The notes under the pieces were generated by a model, which saw only the letters and a program-made list of their open reading frames with translations, was not told the origin of the DNA and did no database searches. From positions 15,107 to 79,106 of the forward strand of contig NZ_QUIN01000002.1 of NCBI RefSeq assembly GCF_003480255.1: a DNA stretch of 64,000 nucleotides. The letters run 5' to 3'. Positions 25,570-37,911 of this stretch are shown in pieces (the stretch's first letter is position 1; every line of letters begins with the position of its first letter). Source of the DNA: Erysipelatoclostridium sp. AM42-17. GTDB lineage: Bacteria > Bacillota_I > Bacilli_A > Erysipelotrichales > Coprobacillaceae. Both the position numbers and the translations under genes were made by a program.

Positions 25570-26922
25570 TTATGCTTTTTCAATTCTTACAATATTTTCA
25601 ATATGAGATGTATGAGGAAACATATCCACCGGTTGACAATAAGTTACTTGAAAACCAAAATCTTGAAGATAAGCAATATCTCTGGCTTGAGTTGCTACAT
25701 CACAAGAAATATAAATAATTTGTTTAGGATTTGCTTTAATTAAGTAATCTAAAAATTCCTTTGAACAACCTTTTCTAGGAGGATCAACAAAAACAACATC
25801 TAAATGAATATCTTGTTTAACTAAATCAATCATATATTTTCCTGCATCATCACATATAAATTCGACATTATCAATATGATTAATTAAAGCATTATTTTTA
25901 GCATCTTTAATGGCAGCTTCTACAATCTCCACACCATATACTTTTTTTACATGTTGGCTCAATGATAAAGTAATCGTTCCAATCCCACAATAAGCATCTA
26001 AAACCACATCCTCCTTAGATAAGGTTGCTGCAGCTATGGCTTTTGAATAAAGAACTTCAACTTGAATTGGATTAATTTGGTAAAATGACTTTAAAGAAAT
26101 CTTATACTTATTACCTAATAAAGTATCATAAATATAACCAGGTCCATACAAATATATCTCCTGATCACCTAAAATAACATTATCATGACGAGGATTAATA
26201 TTTTGAATGATGGTTTTTATTTGTTGAAATTCTTTTGTTAGCTGGTCAACTATTTCTTGAATATGAGGAATTGTCTGACGATAAGAAATAAAAACAAGCA
26301 TCACTTCTTGGCTATAAAATCCCTTTTTAGTCAAGATATGTTTTATATTTCCTGTATGTTTAACTTTATCATATGGTTCAATTTGGTATTGTATCATAAG
26401 TTCTTTGACTCTTTTTACAATTTTATTAGAGTCATTATTTTGAATCAAACAATGGTCGTTTGCGATAATATCATTGGTCCTTTGTTTATAAAATCCTGTA
26501 ACAAGTTCACCTTTTTGATTATATCCAACGGGAACTTGAACTTTATTACGATAATACCAAGGATCATCTTGCATCAAACAATCTTGTACTTCAACATAGC
26601 TATGACCAATTCGTTCCATACAATCCTTAACTCTTTTAGTTTTAAATAACTGTTGTCCTGTTTGATTCAAATGCATTAAATGACAACCTCCGCACCCTTG
26701 ATAAATATGACAACGAGGAGCTTGACGATAAATAGAAGGCTCATTTATCTCTATAAGACGCCCTACCCCATAATTTTTAAGCATTTTAATACATTTTATT
26801 TTTCCAACTTCTCCAGTAATCATTCCATTTACAAAATAAGTAAATCCTTCATATTTTACAATACCTTTTCCATCATGTGACATATCCACACATTCACCAA
26901 TAAAATAATCATTTTTTTTCAT
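25570..26922 (-). CDS. rlmD: 23S rRNA (uracil-C5)-methyltransferase, RlmD/RlmCD type
   Basis: The 450-residue SAM-dependent enzyme methylates a 23S rRNA uracil at C5. An N-terminal TRAM domain (1-60) is followed by the iron-sulfur cysteines in CHIYQGCGGCHLMH, a central RNA-binding part, and the Rossmann methyltransferase: VVLDAYCGIGTITLSL, VDPPRKGCSKEF and the nucleophile region IYISCDVATQARD. Firmicutes usually have one RlmCD enzyme that modifies both U747 and U1939; whether this one is dual cannot be told. TGGAGG precedes the ATG. Confidence 0.92.
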   Translation of the reverse strand: MKKNDYFIGECVDMSHDGKGIVKYEGFTYFVNGMITGEVGKIKCIKMLKNYGVGRLIEINEPSIYRQAPRCHIYQGCGGCHLMHLNQTGQQLFKTKRVKDCMERIGHSYVEVQDCLMQDDPWYYRNKVQVPVGYNQKGELVTGFYKQRTNDIIANDHCLIQNNDSNKIVKRVKELMIQYQIEPYDKVKHTGNIKHILTKKGFYSQEVMLVFISYRQTIPHIQEIVDQLTKEFQQIKTIIQNINPRHDNVILGDQEIYLYGPGYIYDTLLGNKYKISLKSFYQINPIQVEVLYSKAIAAATLSKEDVVLDAYCGIGTITLSLSQHVKKVYGVEIVEAAIKDAKNNALINHIDNVEFICDDAGKYMIDLVKQDIHLDVVFVDPPRKGCSKEFLDYLIKANPKQIIYISCDVATQARDIAYLQDFGFQVTYCQPVDMFPHTSHIENIVRIEKA

Positions 26923-26936
26923 AATCCACCTCCAAA

Positions 26937-26959
26937 AAAAACGAGCTATGCTCGTTTTT
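26937..26959 (-). terminator. Terminator after the membrane protein gene at 26958-27683
   Basis: AAAAACGAGC, loop ATA, GCTCGTTTTT and further T residues on the minus strand: a textbook hairpin. Confidence 0.92.
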
Positions 26960-27683
26960 AGTTTCCTTGTTGTGCCTTATTTGCGGCATCTACTTCAGCT
27001 TGACGTTGGTATACTTTATCCGTTGTTTCTTGATCTTTTACAGCTGCGCTTGTAAAAGAAATATTGTCAACACCTGCATGTTTTGTTCCAAAAACAGGAA
27101 AATCATCACCACTACCCTTTAAAACAAAATCCACATCATATTGCATTCTACCATTTGCTTTATTAAATACTTGGGACCAAGAAGCACCAGAACTTTTTTC
27201 TTTTCCTAGAGCATCATCTAATTGATGTAATGCGTCCGTTGCAACACTGATAGCATCATTTGCTGTTGTTCCCTCAGTATATTTAAAAGTCATTTTTATT
27301 GTACGACAGTGCTTTTCAATCTTTAATTGCTCCACTTTATCATTAGCAACAACATTGCTTTCTACTTGGCTAAATTGACTCTTATCAATAGAAACTAATT
27401 TTTCACAACGCTTTCCATATACAGGACCATCACTATTTCCTGAAGCAACAAATATATAAATAAGGAAAACAATAATCAAAGAAATAAGTGCAATTAAAAC
27501 AATCTGCCACTTTTTAATTTTACCTTTCTTTTTATTATTCTTTTTCATTGATTTAACACTTTTTTTCTTTTGATGAGATGAATCATCAAAGACAAACTCT
27601 TCTTTTTTGACAGCCGATTTTTTATTTAAATCATTTCTATCATATTCCTCAGTGTCATCAAATGAGAATCTTTGTTTGGCCAT
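26958..27683 (-). CDS. Single-pass membrane protein with Lys-rich cytosolic tail, unknown function
   Basis: Starting at 27683 (MAKQRFSFDD, AAGGTG in front) the protein has 241 residues. Residues 1-60 are charged and Lys-rich (two FxFDDxxx repeats, FSFDDTEEYD and FVFDDSSHQK), followed by one membrane helix (WQIVLIALISLIIVFLIYIFV). The remaining 150 residues face outside and form a compact domain of unknown type. There is no signal peptidase or lipoprotein site. It lies next to camS on the same strand, 120 bp away. I do not recognise the external domain. Confidence 0.65.
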   Translation of the reverse strand: MAKQRFSFDDTEEYDRNDLNKKSAVKKEEFVFDDSSHQKKKSVKSMKKNNKKKGKIKKWQIVLIALISLIIVFLIYIFVASGNSDGPVYGKRCEKLVSIDKSQFSQVESNVVANDKVEQLKIEKHCRTIKMTFKYTEGTTANDAISVATDALHQLDDALGKEKSSGASWSQVFNKANGRMQYDVDFVLKGSGDDFPVFGTKHAGVDNISFTSAAVKDQETTDKVYQRQAEVDAANKAQQGN

Positions 27684-27803
27684 TTTTTCACCTTCTTTAC
27701 TTTCATATTCTATCAAATAACTTACTGTTTGTACATTAAGAAATACCTTTTCACTATAACATTATACCAAGACTACTTAGCTAATCTTGTTGAATTATTG
27801 TCA

Positions 27804-28874
27804 TTAATACAATAAAGTACTTTCTGCACTCTTACCTGATTTTTTAATAATCACTGCTTTAAGACCATCTTGATCATTGACAATGACACTTATATCAAAG
27901 CCACTAAAACGACTATCCAAATCATCAGCAGCCAATTGTACTAAATAGATTAATTCAGTGTACGTTTTAATATTAACTGACATTTGTATTTTCATGGATT
28001 TTAAATGACCATCCTGGTAACGTCCATAACCAATAACTCCCACTGCTTCAGTAGCAGCATTCTTTAAATTATTTTTAAAAATAGCAAATTGTGAAGAAGT
28101 TTCAGCATCTTTTTTTTCAGCATCACTACTTGTAAAAACCAAAGTATTATAATCTAACTCACTAATAGATCCTACAGAACCATTACAATAAGAACTATAA
28201 ATATATTTACCACTGTAAGAATTATTACTTGTGGCTGCTTGATAAACAGCAATAAACACTGGCAAATCTTTTAATTTTTTCTTTGATTGCATATATTTAT
28301 ATAGTTTTTCAATCGTTCCTCTAGCATATTCTTTAACAACTGAATCACTCATTGGTGTTGATAATTCATGATCTGAGCTATCTTTAGGATGAACCACAAT
28401 AGCCACAGATAATCCTTCTAACTTATAGTCAGTAGCTCCTTTTGTGTAATAATCTTGTTCATAAATATTTTCAACCATAATTGGATTTTCTATATTTTCA
28501 ATACTTGTTCCCTTTGATGGTTGTAAAGAATAAGGATATTTTTTGGGATCATCTGATCTCAATAACAAATTATCTTTATCATCCTTTGTAAACTGTAACC
28601 CCTCAGACATATAATATTTACTCGTTGAATAATGTTCAGTAGAAAGAACTTGCAATTCACGACCAATTGTTTGAAAATCATCAGTACCATGAAAATCACT
28701 ATATATTGTTTCACGGTTTGTATTTGCGCCTAAATTAACAATAGGATAAAAAGTATCATCTAATGAATCTGTTGATGTTGTATCTTTACTGCTATTTTTA
28801 TCAACCGTATCTTTAGCTGAAGTACATCCTGTTAAAACTAATAAGCAAAGTATAAAAAGAACTATTTTTTTCAT
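27804..28874 (-). CDS. camS: CamS-family sex-pheromone-type lipoprotein
   Basis: The 356-residue exported lipoprotein has a signal peptide ending in LTGC, with the lipidated Cys at position 17, then a Ser/Thr/Asp linker. The body matches the CamS family: FYPIVNLGANTNRETIYSDF, MSEGLQFTKDD, AIVVHPKD and the late VNIKTYTELIYLVQLAADDL. In enterococci and staphylococci the signal peptide of CamS gives a pheromone; here that role is unproven. Downstream of ligA on the same strand, as in Bacillus and Staphylococcus (pcrA-ligA-camS). AGGAGG precedes the ATG. Confidence 0.88.
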   Translation of the reverse strand: MKKIVLFILCLLVLTGCTSAKDTVDKNSSKDTTSTDSLDDTFYPIVNLGANTNRETIYSDFHGTDDFQTIGRELQVLSTEHYSTSKYYMSEGLQFTKDDKDNLLLRSDDPKKYPYSLQPSKGTSIENIENPIMVENIYEQDYYTKGATDYKLEGLSVAIVVHPKDSSDHELSTPMSDSVVKEYARGTIEKLYKYMQSKKKLKDLPVFIAVYQAATSNNSYSGKYIYSSYCNGSVGSISELDYNTLVFTSSDAEKKDAETSSQFAIFKNNLKNAATEAVGVIGYGRYQDGHLKSMKIQMSVNIKTYTELIYLVQLAADDLDSRFSGFDISVIVNDQDGLKAVIIKKSGKSAESTLLY

Positions 28875-28912
28875 AAAAGCCTCCTATTTAAATGCATTAT
28901 AACATGTCTTTA

Positions 28913-30928
<2,016 letters not shown>

Positions 30929-30978
30929 CTATTATATCAAAATCCCCACTTAGAGAAAAGATATAACTCTTTAAAATA

Positions 30979-31002
30979 AAAACATGGAATTTTCCATGTT
31001 TT
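30979..31002 (-). terminator. Terminator after the SOD-like gene
   Basis: AAAACATGGA, AAAT loop, TCCATGTTTT, then T and A residues on the minus strand. It would separate pcrA and the SOD-like gene from ligA. Confidence 0.78.
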
Positions 31003-31489
31003 AGTTCATTTTCTTGATTTCACCACAAGCTATTTTCATACCTGAATCTCCTGCAGGCTGACTTTTAAAATCATCTGCATGTTCATGAATAACTAAAGTA
31101 TGACCAATTATATCTGATGGTCTAAATTTATCAATAAATATCATAGCCCATGCAGTACCATGACTAGCAAAGATAGGTGGTAAATCACCTATATGGTACG
31201 GATGATCTTGCTTAGTTGGATTAAAGTGTCCTAATGTTTTTTCATAAGGAATAGCAGTATCATTAATGCAAGTTTTACCTTCATGGACATGGAAGCCAAA
31301 AAAAGCATGATTCTCTTTTTCACCTGTCGGTAAACCACTGATTTGATAAACCATTAAGGTCCCATCAAACATATTAAAGAAACTGACTGTCCCTTCTATT
31401 TTATTTCCTTTTATCAAAGCATAAGCCTGTGGATTATTTTCTATTGCTTTTAACATCATCATTGTTAATTTTGATTGTTTTACTTTCAT
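31001..31489 (-). CDS. Cu/Zn superoxide dismutase family protein, no signal peptide
   Basis: Starting at 31489 (MKVKQSK, GGTGA in front) the protein has 162 residues. All metal ligands of Cu/Zn SOD can be aligned: His67 and His69 (FHVHE), bridging His88 (GHFNP), His96, His99 and Asp102 (DHPYHIGD), His135 (VIHEHADD). Cys74 and Cys155 can form the conserved disulfide, and the GDSGMKIACG end is typical. Bacterial SodC proteins are mostly exported, but the N-terminus here is polar, so this form is predicted cytosolic. A dismutase is the likely function, not shown. It lies just after pcrA. Confidence 0.85.
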   Translation of the reverse strand: MKVKQSKLTMMMLKAIENNPQAYALIKGNKIEGTVSFFNMFDGTLMVYQISGLPTGEKENHAFFGFHVHEGKTCINDTAIPYEKTLGHFNPTKQDHPYHIGDLPPIFASHGTAWAMIFIDKFRPSDIIGHTLVIHEHADDFKSQPAGDSGMKIACGEIKKMN

Positions 31490-31532
31490 TATCTCACCAT
31501 TATAGATTATGTTAAGCAATCAAAATTATGTA

Positions 31533-33680
31533 TTAATTCGTTAAACGTTTTAATGCTTTATGATTAGCCATTAAAGATTTTAAGCCAACAGGTAATTCAA
31601 AAGCAATATCTAGAATAGTTTTATTGACTTTAACAACAACACCTTTACCAAATACATCATGCATGACTAAATCACCAACTTGCCAGTCCGTGACTTCATT
31701 ATTACCTATCATTTCCTCTTTAGTAGGTCCTGTTTGTATATAATCACTTGTTTTATAACGTGGTCTTGCGCCACTATGCACAATACCTTCATTACCAATT
31801 TCATCTACAAATCGACTTGAAATTTTAGGCGAATCCGTTACAAAACTGAATCCTTCACTATCGGTTAAGAATAATTGTTTTTTAGCTCTCGTAAAGGCTA
31901 CATACGCTAATCTTCTTTCCTCTTCTAAACCTTCATCGCCACTTTCAGACATACTTCTAAAACTTGGAAAAATGCCTTCTGATAAACCTAAAACAAAGAC
32001 ATAATTAAACTCAAGTCCTTTAGCCATATGAATTGACATTAATGATACATATTGGCTTTCATCTTCAACATCGTTATCAGTATATAATGATATATCTTGT
32101 AAATAGTTTTCTAAAGTAGCTGTATCTGGATTAGCAACTTGGAAATCATATATTGAACGTTGTAATTCATGAATATTATCAATACGATTATCTTCTAAAT
32201 CTCTTTTTAACATTTCTAAATAACCAACATCGATCATCAGTTGTTCAAACATTTCATGTAATGGTTTTTTAGATTGTTTCGCTGTTTCAATAGCTTCAAC
32301 TAAATTTCTAACTTCCTTTTTAGCTTTAGATGACAAACGAATTTCATCACTATGTAAAGTTAAAGCTTCATAAAGGCTAATTGAATAATTTAAAGCCACA
32401 TTTTGAATGTTTTCCAATGTCTTTTTACCAATTCCTCTAGCTGGTACATTTATTATTCTTTCAAAAGCTAAATCTTCATCACTATTAACTAAACGAAGAT
32501 AGCTTAAAGCATCTTTAACCTCTTTACGACTAAAGAATTTCAAACCACCAAAAATACGATAATCAATTCCTTTACGAATTAATACTTGTTCAATAACTCG
32601 TGATAAATAGTTTGCTCGATATAAAATAGCAAAATCACGATAATTGACACCTTCTTCATTATTAATAATATCTTCTATCTTATTAGCAATCCAGTTTGCT
32701 TCTTCTTCTTCACTTTTAGCGACATAATGAACAACATCTTCACCGCCAGTTTGATTTGTATATAAATCTTTTTCTAAACGATTTCTATTTTTACGAATTA
32801 AGTTATTCGCTACATTTAAGATATTTCCTGTTGAACGATAATTTTGATCTAGAATAACAGTATGATTAGGTTTAAAGTCTTTATCAAAATTAAGAATATA
32901 GTTTACATCAGCCCCTCTAAAACTATAGATTGTCTGATCAGGATCTCCAACAACACATACTTTAGCATTTTGGCTTAACAAATGAACAAGATGATATTCT
33001 ATTTCCCCTACATCTTGAAATTCATCAACATGAATATACTGGAATTTACGTTGCCATTTTTCTAATATTTCAGGATAATGATCAAATATATAGACCGTTT
33101 TTAATAATAAATCATCAAAATCTAATAAAAAATGATCTTCTTTATATTGTTCATATGCTTCATAAACTTTTGCTTTTTTAGTTTCACCAGCAAAATTACC
33201 AGCTAATTCTAAAGCTCTTTGTGGTGATACTCGGGCACATTTGTATCCTGATATTGTATTAATCATATTTTTTATTGAAAAAACTTTAGGGTCAATTTCT
33301 AGTTGATTATAAATCTTTTTTAATAAAGCTTTTTGGTCTTCTTCATCCATAATGGTAAAATGACTAGGATAATTTAAGACATTAATATGCGCTCTTAAAA
33401 TACGAACACATAAAGAATGAATGGTACAAATAAGTGAGCCTGTTGCTTGAACACCAATTAATTTTTGAACCCTTTCTTTCATTTCATTTGCAGCTTTATT
33501 GGTAAAGGTAATTGCCAGTATAGAACGTGGATCAATACCAATATTTTCAATCAAATAAGCGATTCGATAAGTCACAACTCTTGTTTTTCCTGATCCAGCA
33601 CCAGCAATAATACGAAGATGACTATCTAAATAAGTTGCTGCTTGATATTGATTTTCATTTAATACACTTTTTAAATCCAT
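31533..33680 (-). CDS. pcrA: UvrD/PcrA superfamily 1A DNA helicase
   Basis: A 3'-5' DNA helicase for repair and removal of recombination intermediates. The 715 residues contain all SF1A motifs: IAGAGSGKTRVV (I), ITFTNKAANEMKER (Ia), VDEFQDVGEIEY (II), PDQTIYSFRGADV (III), LDQNYRST (IV), VSLMSIHMAKGLEF (V) and YVAFTRAKKQLF (VI). The C-terminal segment GDLVMHDVFGKGVVVKV is the Tudor-like RNA-polymerase-binding domain of PcrA. A TATAAT box and CGGAGGG ribosome binding site lie upstream. Confidence 0.96.
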   Translation of the reverse strand: MDLKSVLNENQYQAATYLDSHLRIIAGAGSGKTRVVTYRIAYLIENIGIDPRSILAITFTNKAANEMKERVQKLIGVQATGSLICTIHSLCVRILRAHINVLNYPSHFTIMDEEDQKALLKKIYNQLEIDPKVFSIKNMINTISGYKCARVSPQRALELAGNFAGETKKAKVYEAYEQYKEDHFLLDFDDLLLKTVYIFDHYPEILEKWQRKFQYIHVDEFQDVGEIEYHLVHLLSQNAKVCVVGDPDQTIYSFRGADVNYILNFDKDFKPNHTVILDQNYRSTGNILNVANNLIRKNRNRLEKDLYTNQTGGEDVVHYVAKSEEEEANWIANKIEDIINNEEGVNYRDFAILYRANYLSRVIEQVLIRKGIDYRIFGGLKFFSRKEVKDALSYLRLVNSDEDLAFERIINVPARGIGKKTLENIQNVALNYSISLYEALTLHSDEIRLSSKAKKEVRNLVEAIETAKQSKKPLHEMFEQLMIDVGYLEMLKRDLEDNRIDNIHELQRSIYDFQVANPDTATLENYLQDISLYTDNDVEDESQYVSLMSIHMAKGLEFNYVFVLGLSEGIFPSFRSMSESGDEGLEEERRLAYVAFTRAKKQLFLTDSEGFSFVTDSPKISSRFVDEIGNEGIVHSGARPRYKTSDYIQTGPTKEEMIGNNEVTDWQVGDLVMHDVFGKGVVVKVNKTILDIAFELPVGLKSLMANHKALKRLTN

Positions 33681-33730
33681 AGACTTCCCTCCGTCCTTAC
33701 ATTATATATGAAGATTGTATTTTTAGATAG

Positions 33731-33760
33731 AAAAAGTTTCTTATTTCTAAGAAACTTTTT
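33731..33760 (-). terminator. Terminator of the pyrCKD operon
   Basis: AAAAAGTTTCTTA, GAAA loop, TAAGAAACTTTTT: a perfect 13-bp stem directly after the pyrD stop on the minus strand. Confidence 0.92.
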
Positions 33761-33765
33761 ATTTT

Positions 33766-35431
<1,666 letters not shown>

Positions 35432-35440
35432 AATTTCCTC

Positions 35441-36703
35441 CTACATTTCTTCTATCTTTCCATCAATAATACTGTATTTTAATAAACCATAGCATTCTGT
35501 ATTTAAAAATGGTGTATTTTTTGCTTTAGAATACAATGATTCTTCAGTAATCATGTACTTAGCATTTAAATCAAAGATAGCGATATTAGCATCTTTTCCT
35601 ACTGCTAAATCATGATCTAAACCAATCACCTTTGCTGGTTGAATTGTCATCGCTTTAATGACTGTTTCTAAGTCTAGTAAACCTTTTTTTATCAAGTATG
35701 TATACATTAAAGAAAAAGCATGCTGATTTCCAATAATACCAAATGGTGCTTGATCAATTGGTTTATTTTTTTCTTCAAAGGCATGAGGTGCATGATCTGT
35801 AGAAATACAAGATACAGTACCATCTTTAATTCCTTCAATTAAAGCATTTAAATCTTCTTTACTACGTAAAGGTGGATTCATTTTATAATTAGGATTCAAG
35901 TTCTTAATATTATCTTCTGTTAAAATCAAATGGTGAGGGCAAGCTTCACCGCTTACTGGTAATCCTTTAGCTTTAGCTTCTTTTAATGCTTGAACTGTTT
36001 CTTTAGTTGAGATATGACAAATATGATAACGATTATGAATTTTCTCAACTAATTTTAAATCTCGAGATGCTTGTTTATATTCAGAAGCATTATTAATACC
36101 AACAAGATGATTTTCTTTAGAAACTCTACCTAAATTAATACAAGCTCCTGGTTGAAGTTCACTTTCATCTTCACAATGTGCAACAATAATACTTTCATAT
36201 TTTTTAGCTTCTTTCATAGCTTGTTCCATCATGTCTTGACTTTGAACGCCTTTTCCATCATCTGAAAATCCCATCACAATATCACTTTGATGATTAGCCT
36301 TAAAATCCACCAATTCTTTTCCTTTTAATCCTTTAGTAATCGCACTATAAGTATAAGTATGTATACAACTATCTTTAGCTACACGTTGTTTAAAATCTGC
36401 AATTGTTTCCATATTATCCATGCATGGTAATGTATTAGCCATCGCTACAATATGACTATAGCCACCATGTTTAGCTGATAATGTTTCTGTCTTAATCGTT
36501 CCTTTATGTTCAAATCCTGGTTCTCGTAAGTGAACATGTAAATCAACTAATCCGGGGATAACGAGTAATCCTTTTGCATCAATGGTGTGTTCACCTTCTA
36601 AATGTTTTCCTACTGCACTTATTTTTTTATCAGTAATTTCTACATCTAATGATTGAATTTTTCCTTGATAAAATACTTGTCCATTTTGAATAACTGTTTT
36701 CAT
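35441..36703 (-). CDS. pyrC: Dihydroorotase
   Basis: PyrC closes carbamoyl-aspartate to dihydroorotate. The 420-residue amidohydrolase has the metal motifs LVDLHVHLREPGFEHKG, the His sites in IVAHCEDESEL and YHICHISTKETV, and the catalytic CISTDHAPHAFEEK, as in Firmicutes (type I) enzymes. It is the first structural gene of the operon; AAGGAGGG overlaps the end of the attenuator hairpin region upstream. Expression is likely governed by the leader described at 36717-36857. Confidence 0.95.
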   Translation of the reverse strand: MKTVIQNGQVFYQGKIQSLDVEITDKKISAVGKHLEGEHTIDAKGLLVIPGLVDLHVHLREPGFEHKGTIKTETLSAKHGGYSHIVAMANTLPCMDNMETIADFKQRVAKDSCIHTYTYSAITKGLKGKELVDFKANHQSDIVMGFSDDGKGVQSQDMMEQAMKEAKKYESIIVAHCEDESELQPGACINLGRVSKENHLVGINNASEYKQASRDLKLVEKIHNRYHICHISTKETVQALKEAKAKGLPVSGEACPHHLILTEDNIKNLNPNYKMNPPLRSKEDLNALIEGIKDGTVSCISTDHAPHAFEEKNKPIDQAPFGIIGNQHAFSLMYTYLIKKGLLDLETVIKAMTIQPAKVIGLDHDLAVGKDANIAIFDLNAKYMITEESLYSKAKNTPFLNTECYGLLKYSIIDGKIEEM

Positions 36704-36716
36704 AAACCCTCCTTAT

Positions 36717-36745
36717 AAAAAAACATATCAATAACTTGATATGTT
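36717..36745 (-). terminator. Candidate attenuator terminator in the pyrC leader
   Basis: AACATATCAA, loop GTTA, TTGATATGTT (perfect 10-bp stem) followed by five more T residues, ending just before AAGGAGG of pyrC. The 5' arm begins within the stop codon of the leader ORF, so a ribosome at that stop would cover it. Confidence 0.8.
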
Positions 36746-36809
36746 AAAAATAAATGTAAAAAGAGTGATCATTTAGAATTGTCAAAGCTACCTTTGTTTC
36801 CATCATCAT
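36744..36809 (-). CDS. Leader peptide of the pyrCKD operon (21 residues), predicted
   Basis: A short ORF with its own ribosome binding site (GGGAG, four bases before the first of three ATGs) encodes MMMETKVALT then ILNDHSFYIYF. Its last 20 bases are U-rich in the RNA (CUCUUUUUACAUUUAUUUUU), and the TAA stop coincides with the first bases of the terminator stem. The order promoter, leader ORF, U-rich tract, terminator, structural gene is that of the E. coli pyrBI leader. The ORF is too short to be supported by composition, so expression is inferred from its position and SD. Confidence 0.55.
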   Translation of the reverse strand: MMMETKVALTILNDHSFYIYF

Positions 36810-36815
36810 CACTCT
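36762..36815 (-). promoter_or_regulatory. Leader RNA hairpin before the U-rich tract
   Basis: AGAGTGAT (36815-36808) pairs with ATCACTCT (36769-36762), enclosing a small hairpin CAAAG-GTAG-CTTTG (36796-36783). The outer stem includes the leader ORF start region and is followed by UUUUU, the form of a pause or weak terminator structure. Confidence 0.45.
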
Positions 36816-36828
36816 CCCTTTGTTTTTT

Positions 36829-36857
36829 AATATAACACATACTCGTATATCAGACAA
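36829..36857 (-). promoter_or_regulatory. Promoter of the pyrCKD operon
   Basis: TTGTCT (36857-36852), 17-base spacer, TATATT (36834-36829) with an extended TGT just upstream. Predicted transcription starts in the following A run, about 15 bases before the leader ORF. Confidence 0.7.
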
Positions 36858-36867
36858 TATATAAACT

Positions 36868-37356
36868 TTATTGATCTTTGAATTTTTCTTTCATTGCTGT
36901 TTCTACACATGGTGGAACAAGCCCTTCTAATGAACGATGATGACTTGCCATTTCTTTAATAGCTGAAGATGAAATAAAAGAATGTGAAGGTCTTGTCATA
37001 AAAAAGACCATATCTACATCAGCATCTAAATGCTGGTTAGAAAACGCAAGCTGTAGTTCATATTCAAAATCCATAGTCGCACGTATACCACGTACCAATA
37101 TTTGACTTCCTACACTTTTAGCATACTCTACTGATAACATATCAGTCGCATCAATGATGACATTGTCATACTCTTTTGTTGCTTCTTGCAATAATATTTT
37201 TCTTTCCTCTACACTAAACATTCCTTTTTTATTAGGATTTTTACATATTGTAACATAGAGTTTATCAAATACACGACTTGCTCTTTCAATAATATCTAAA
37301 TGACCATTCGTAACGGGATCAAACGTACCCGTATAGACTGCTATTTTTTCTTTCAT
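36868..37356 (-). CDS. coaD: Phosphopantetheine adenylyltransferase
   Basis: CoaD makes dephospho-CoA from 4'-phosphopantetheine and ATP. The 162-residue protein shows the nucleotidyltransferase motif TGTFDPVTNGHLDII near the N-terminus, the substrate segment LVRGIRATMDFEYE and the ISSSAIKE signature. Length is typical. It lies four bases after rsmD, the usual Firmicutes order (rsmD-coaD), and is last in the seven-gene operon that begins at 40246. Confidence 0.96.
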   Translation of the reverse strand: MKEKIAVYTGTFDPVTNGHLDIIERASRVFDKLYVTICKNPNKKGMFSVEERKILLQEATKEYDNVIIDATDMLSVEYAKSVGSQILVRGIRATMDFEYELQLAFSNQHLDADVDMVFFMTRPSHSFISSSAIKEMASHHRSLEGLVPPCVETAMKEKFKDQ

Positions 37357-37359
37357 TTT

Positions 37360-37911
37360 TTAATCCTCTTTGTAACGATAAATATTTAAAGCTGTAATTC
37401 CATATTGATGCTTTTTAATGAGTTCTAATCCACTAATAGGCAGAAAAGTCACTTCTTTTAATTCTTCTATCATAATTAAAGCACCATCTTTCAATTCATG
37501 ATTTTCTACTAATGTTTTTAAAATGCCGTCAACTAACCCTTTACCATAAGGAGGATCTAAAAATACTAAATCAAATTTAATATTTTCCTCACTAAAACGC
37601 TTTAAAGCTCGCTGATAATCCATTTTATAAACATACGCATTTTCTAATTTTAATAATGTAAAATTCTCTTTAATTGTTTTAAAAGCCTCATATTGTTTAT
37701 CTACTGTATAAAGACAATCACAACCTCTAGACATTGCTTCTATACCAAGACCACCGCTACCACCAAATAAATCTAATACTGTTCCACCATTAAAATAAGG
37801 TCCTATCATATTGAACATATTTTCCTTATTACGATCTGTCGTAGGTCTCGTTAAATTTGTCTTAGGCACTTTTAATTGTCGACTTTTGTATTTTCCTGCG
37901 ATTACTCTCAT
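37360..37911 (-). CDS. rsmD: 16S rRNA (guanine966-N2)-methyltransferase
   Basis: The 183-residue Rossmann methyltransferase has MRVIAGKYKSRQLKVP, TRPTTDRNKENMFNM, the SAM loop VLDLFGGSGGLGIEAMSRG and the catalytic LVFLDPPYGKG. All match RsmD/YlbH. The start overlaps the ylbF stop as ATGA, so translation is coupled. Conserved neighbours coaD and ylbF support the assignment. Confidence 0.95.
   Translation of the reverse strand: MRVIAGKYKSRQLKVPKTNLTRPTTDRNKENMFNMIGPYFNGGTVLDLFGGSGGLGIEAMSRGCDCLYTVDKQYEAFKTIKENFTLLKLENAYVYKMDYQRALKRFSEENIKFDLVFLDPPYGKGLVDGILKTLVENHELKDGALIMIEELKEVTFLPISGLELIKKHQYGITALNIYRYKED

Noticed and set aside
36717-36866. PyrR-binding anti-antiterminator in the pyrC leader
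   Set aside because: No sequence like the conserved PyrR stem-loop was found by eye, and only one terminator with a leader ORF is present. A covariance-model search would settle it.
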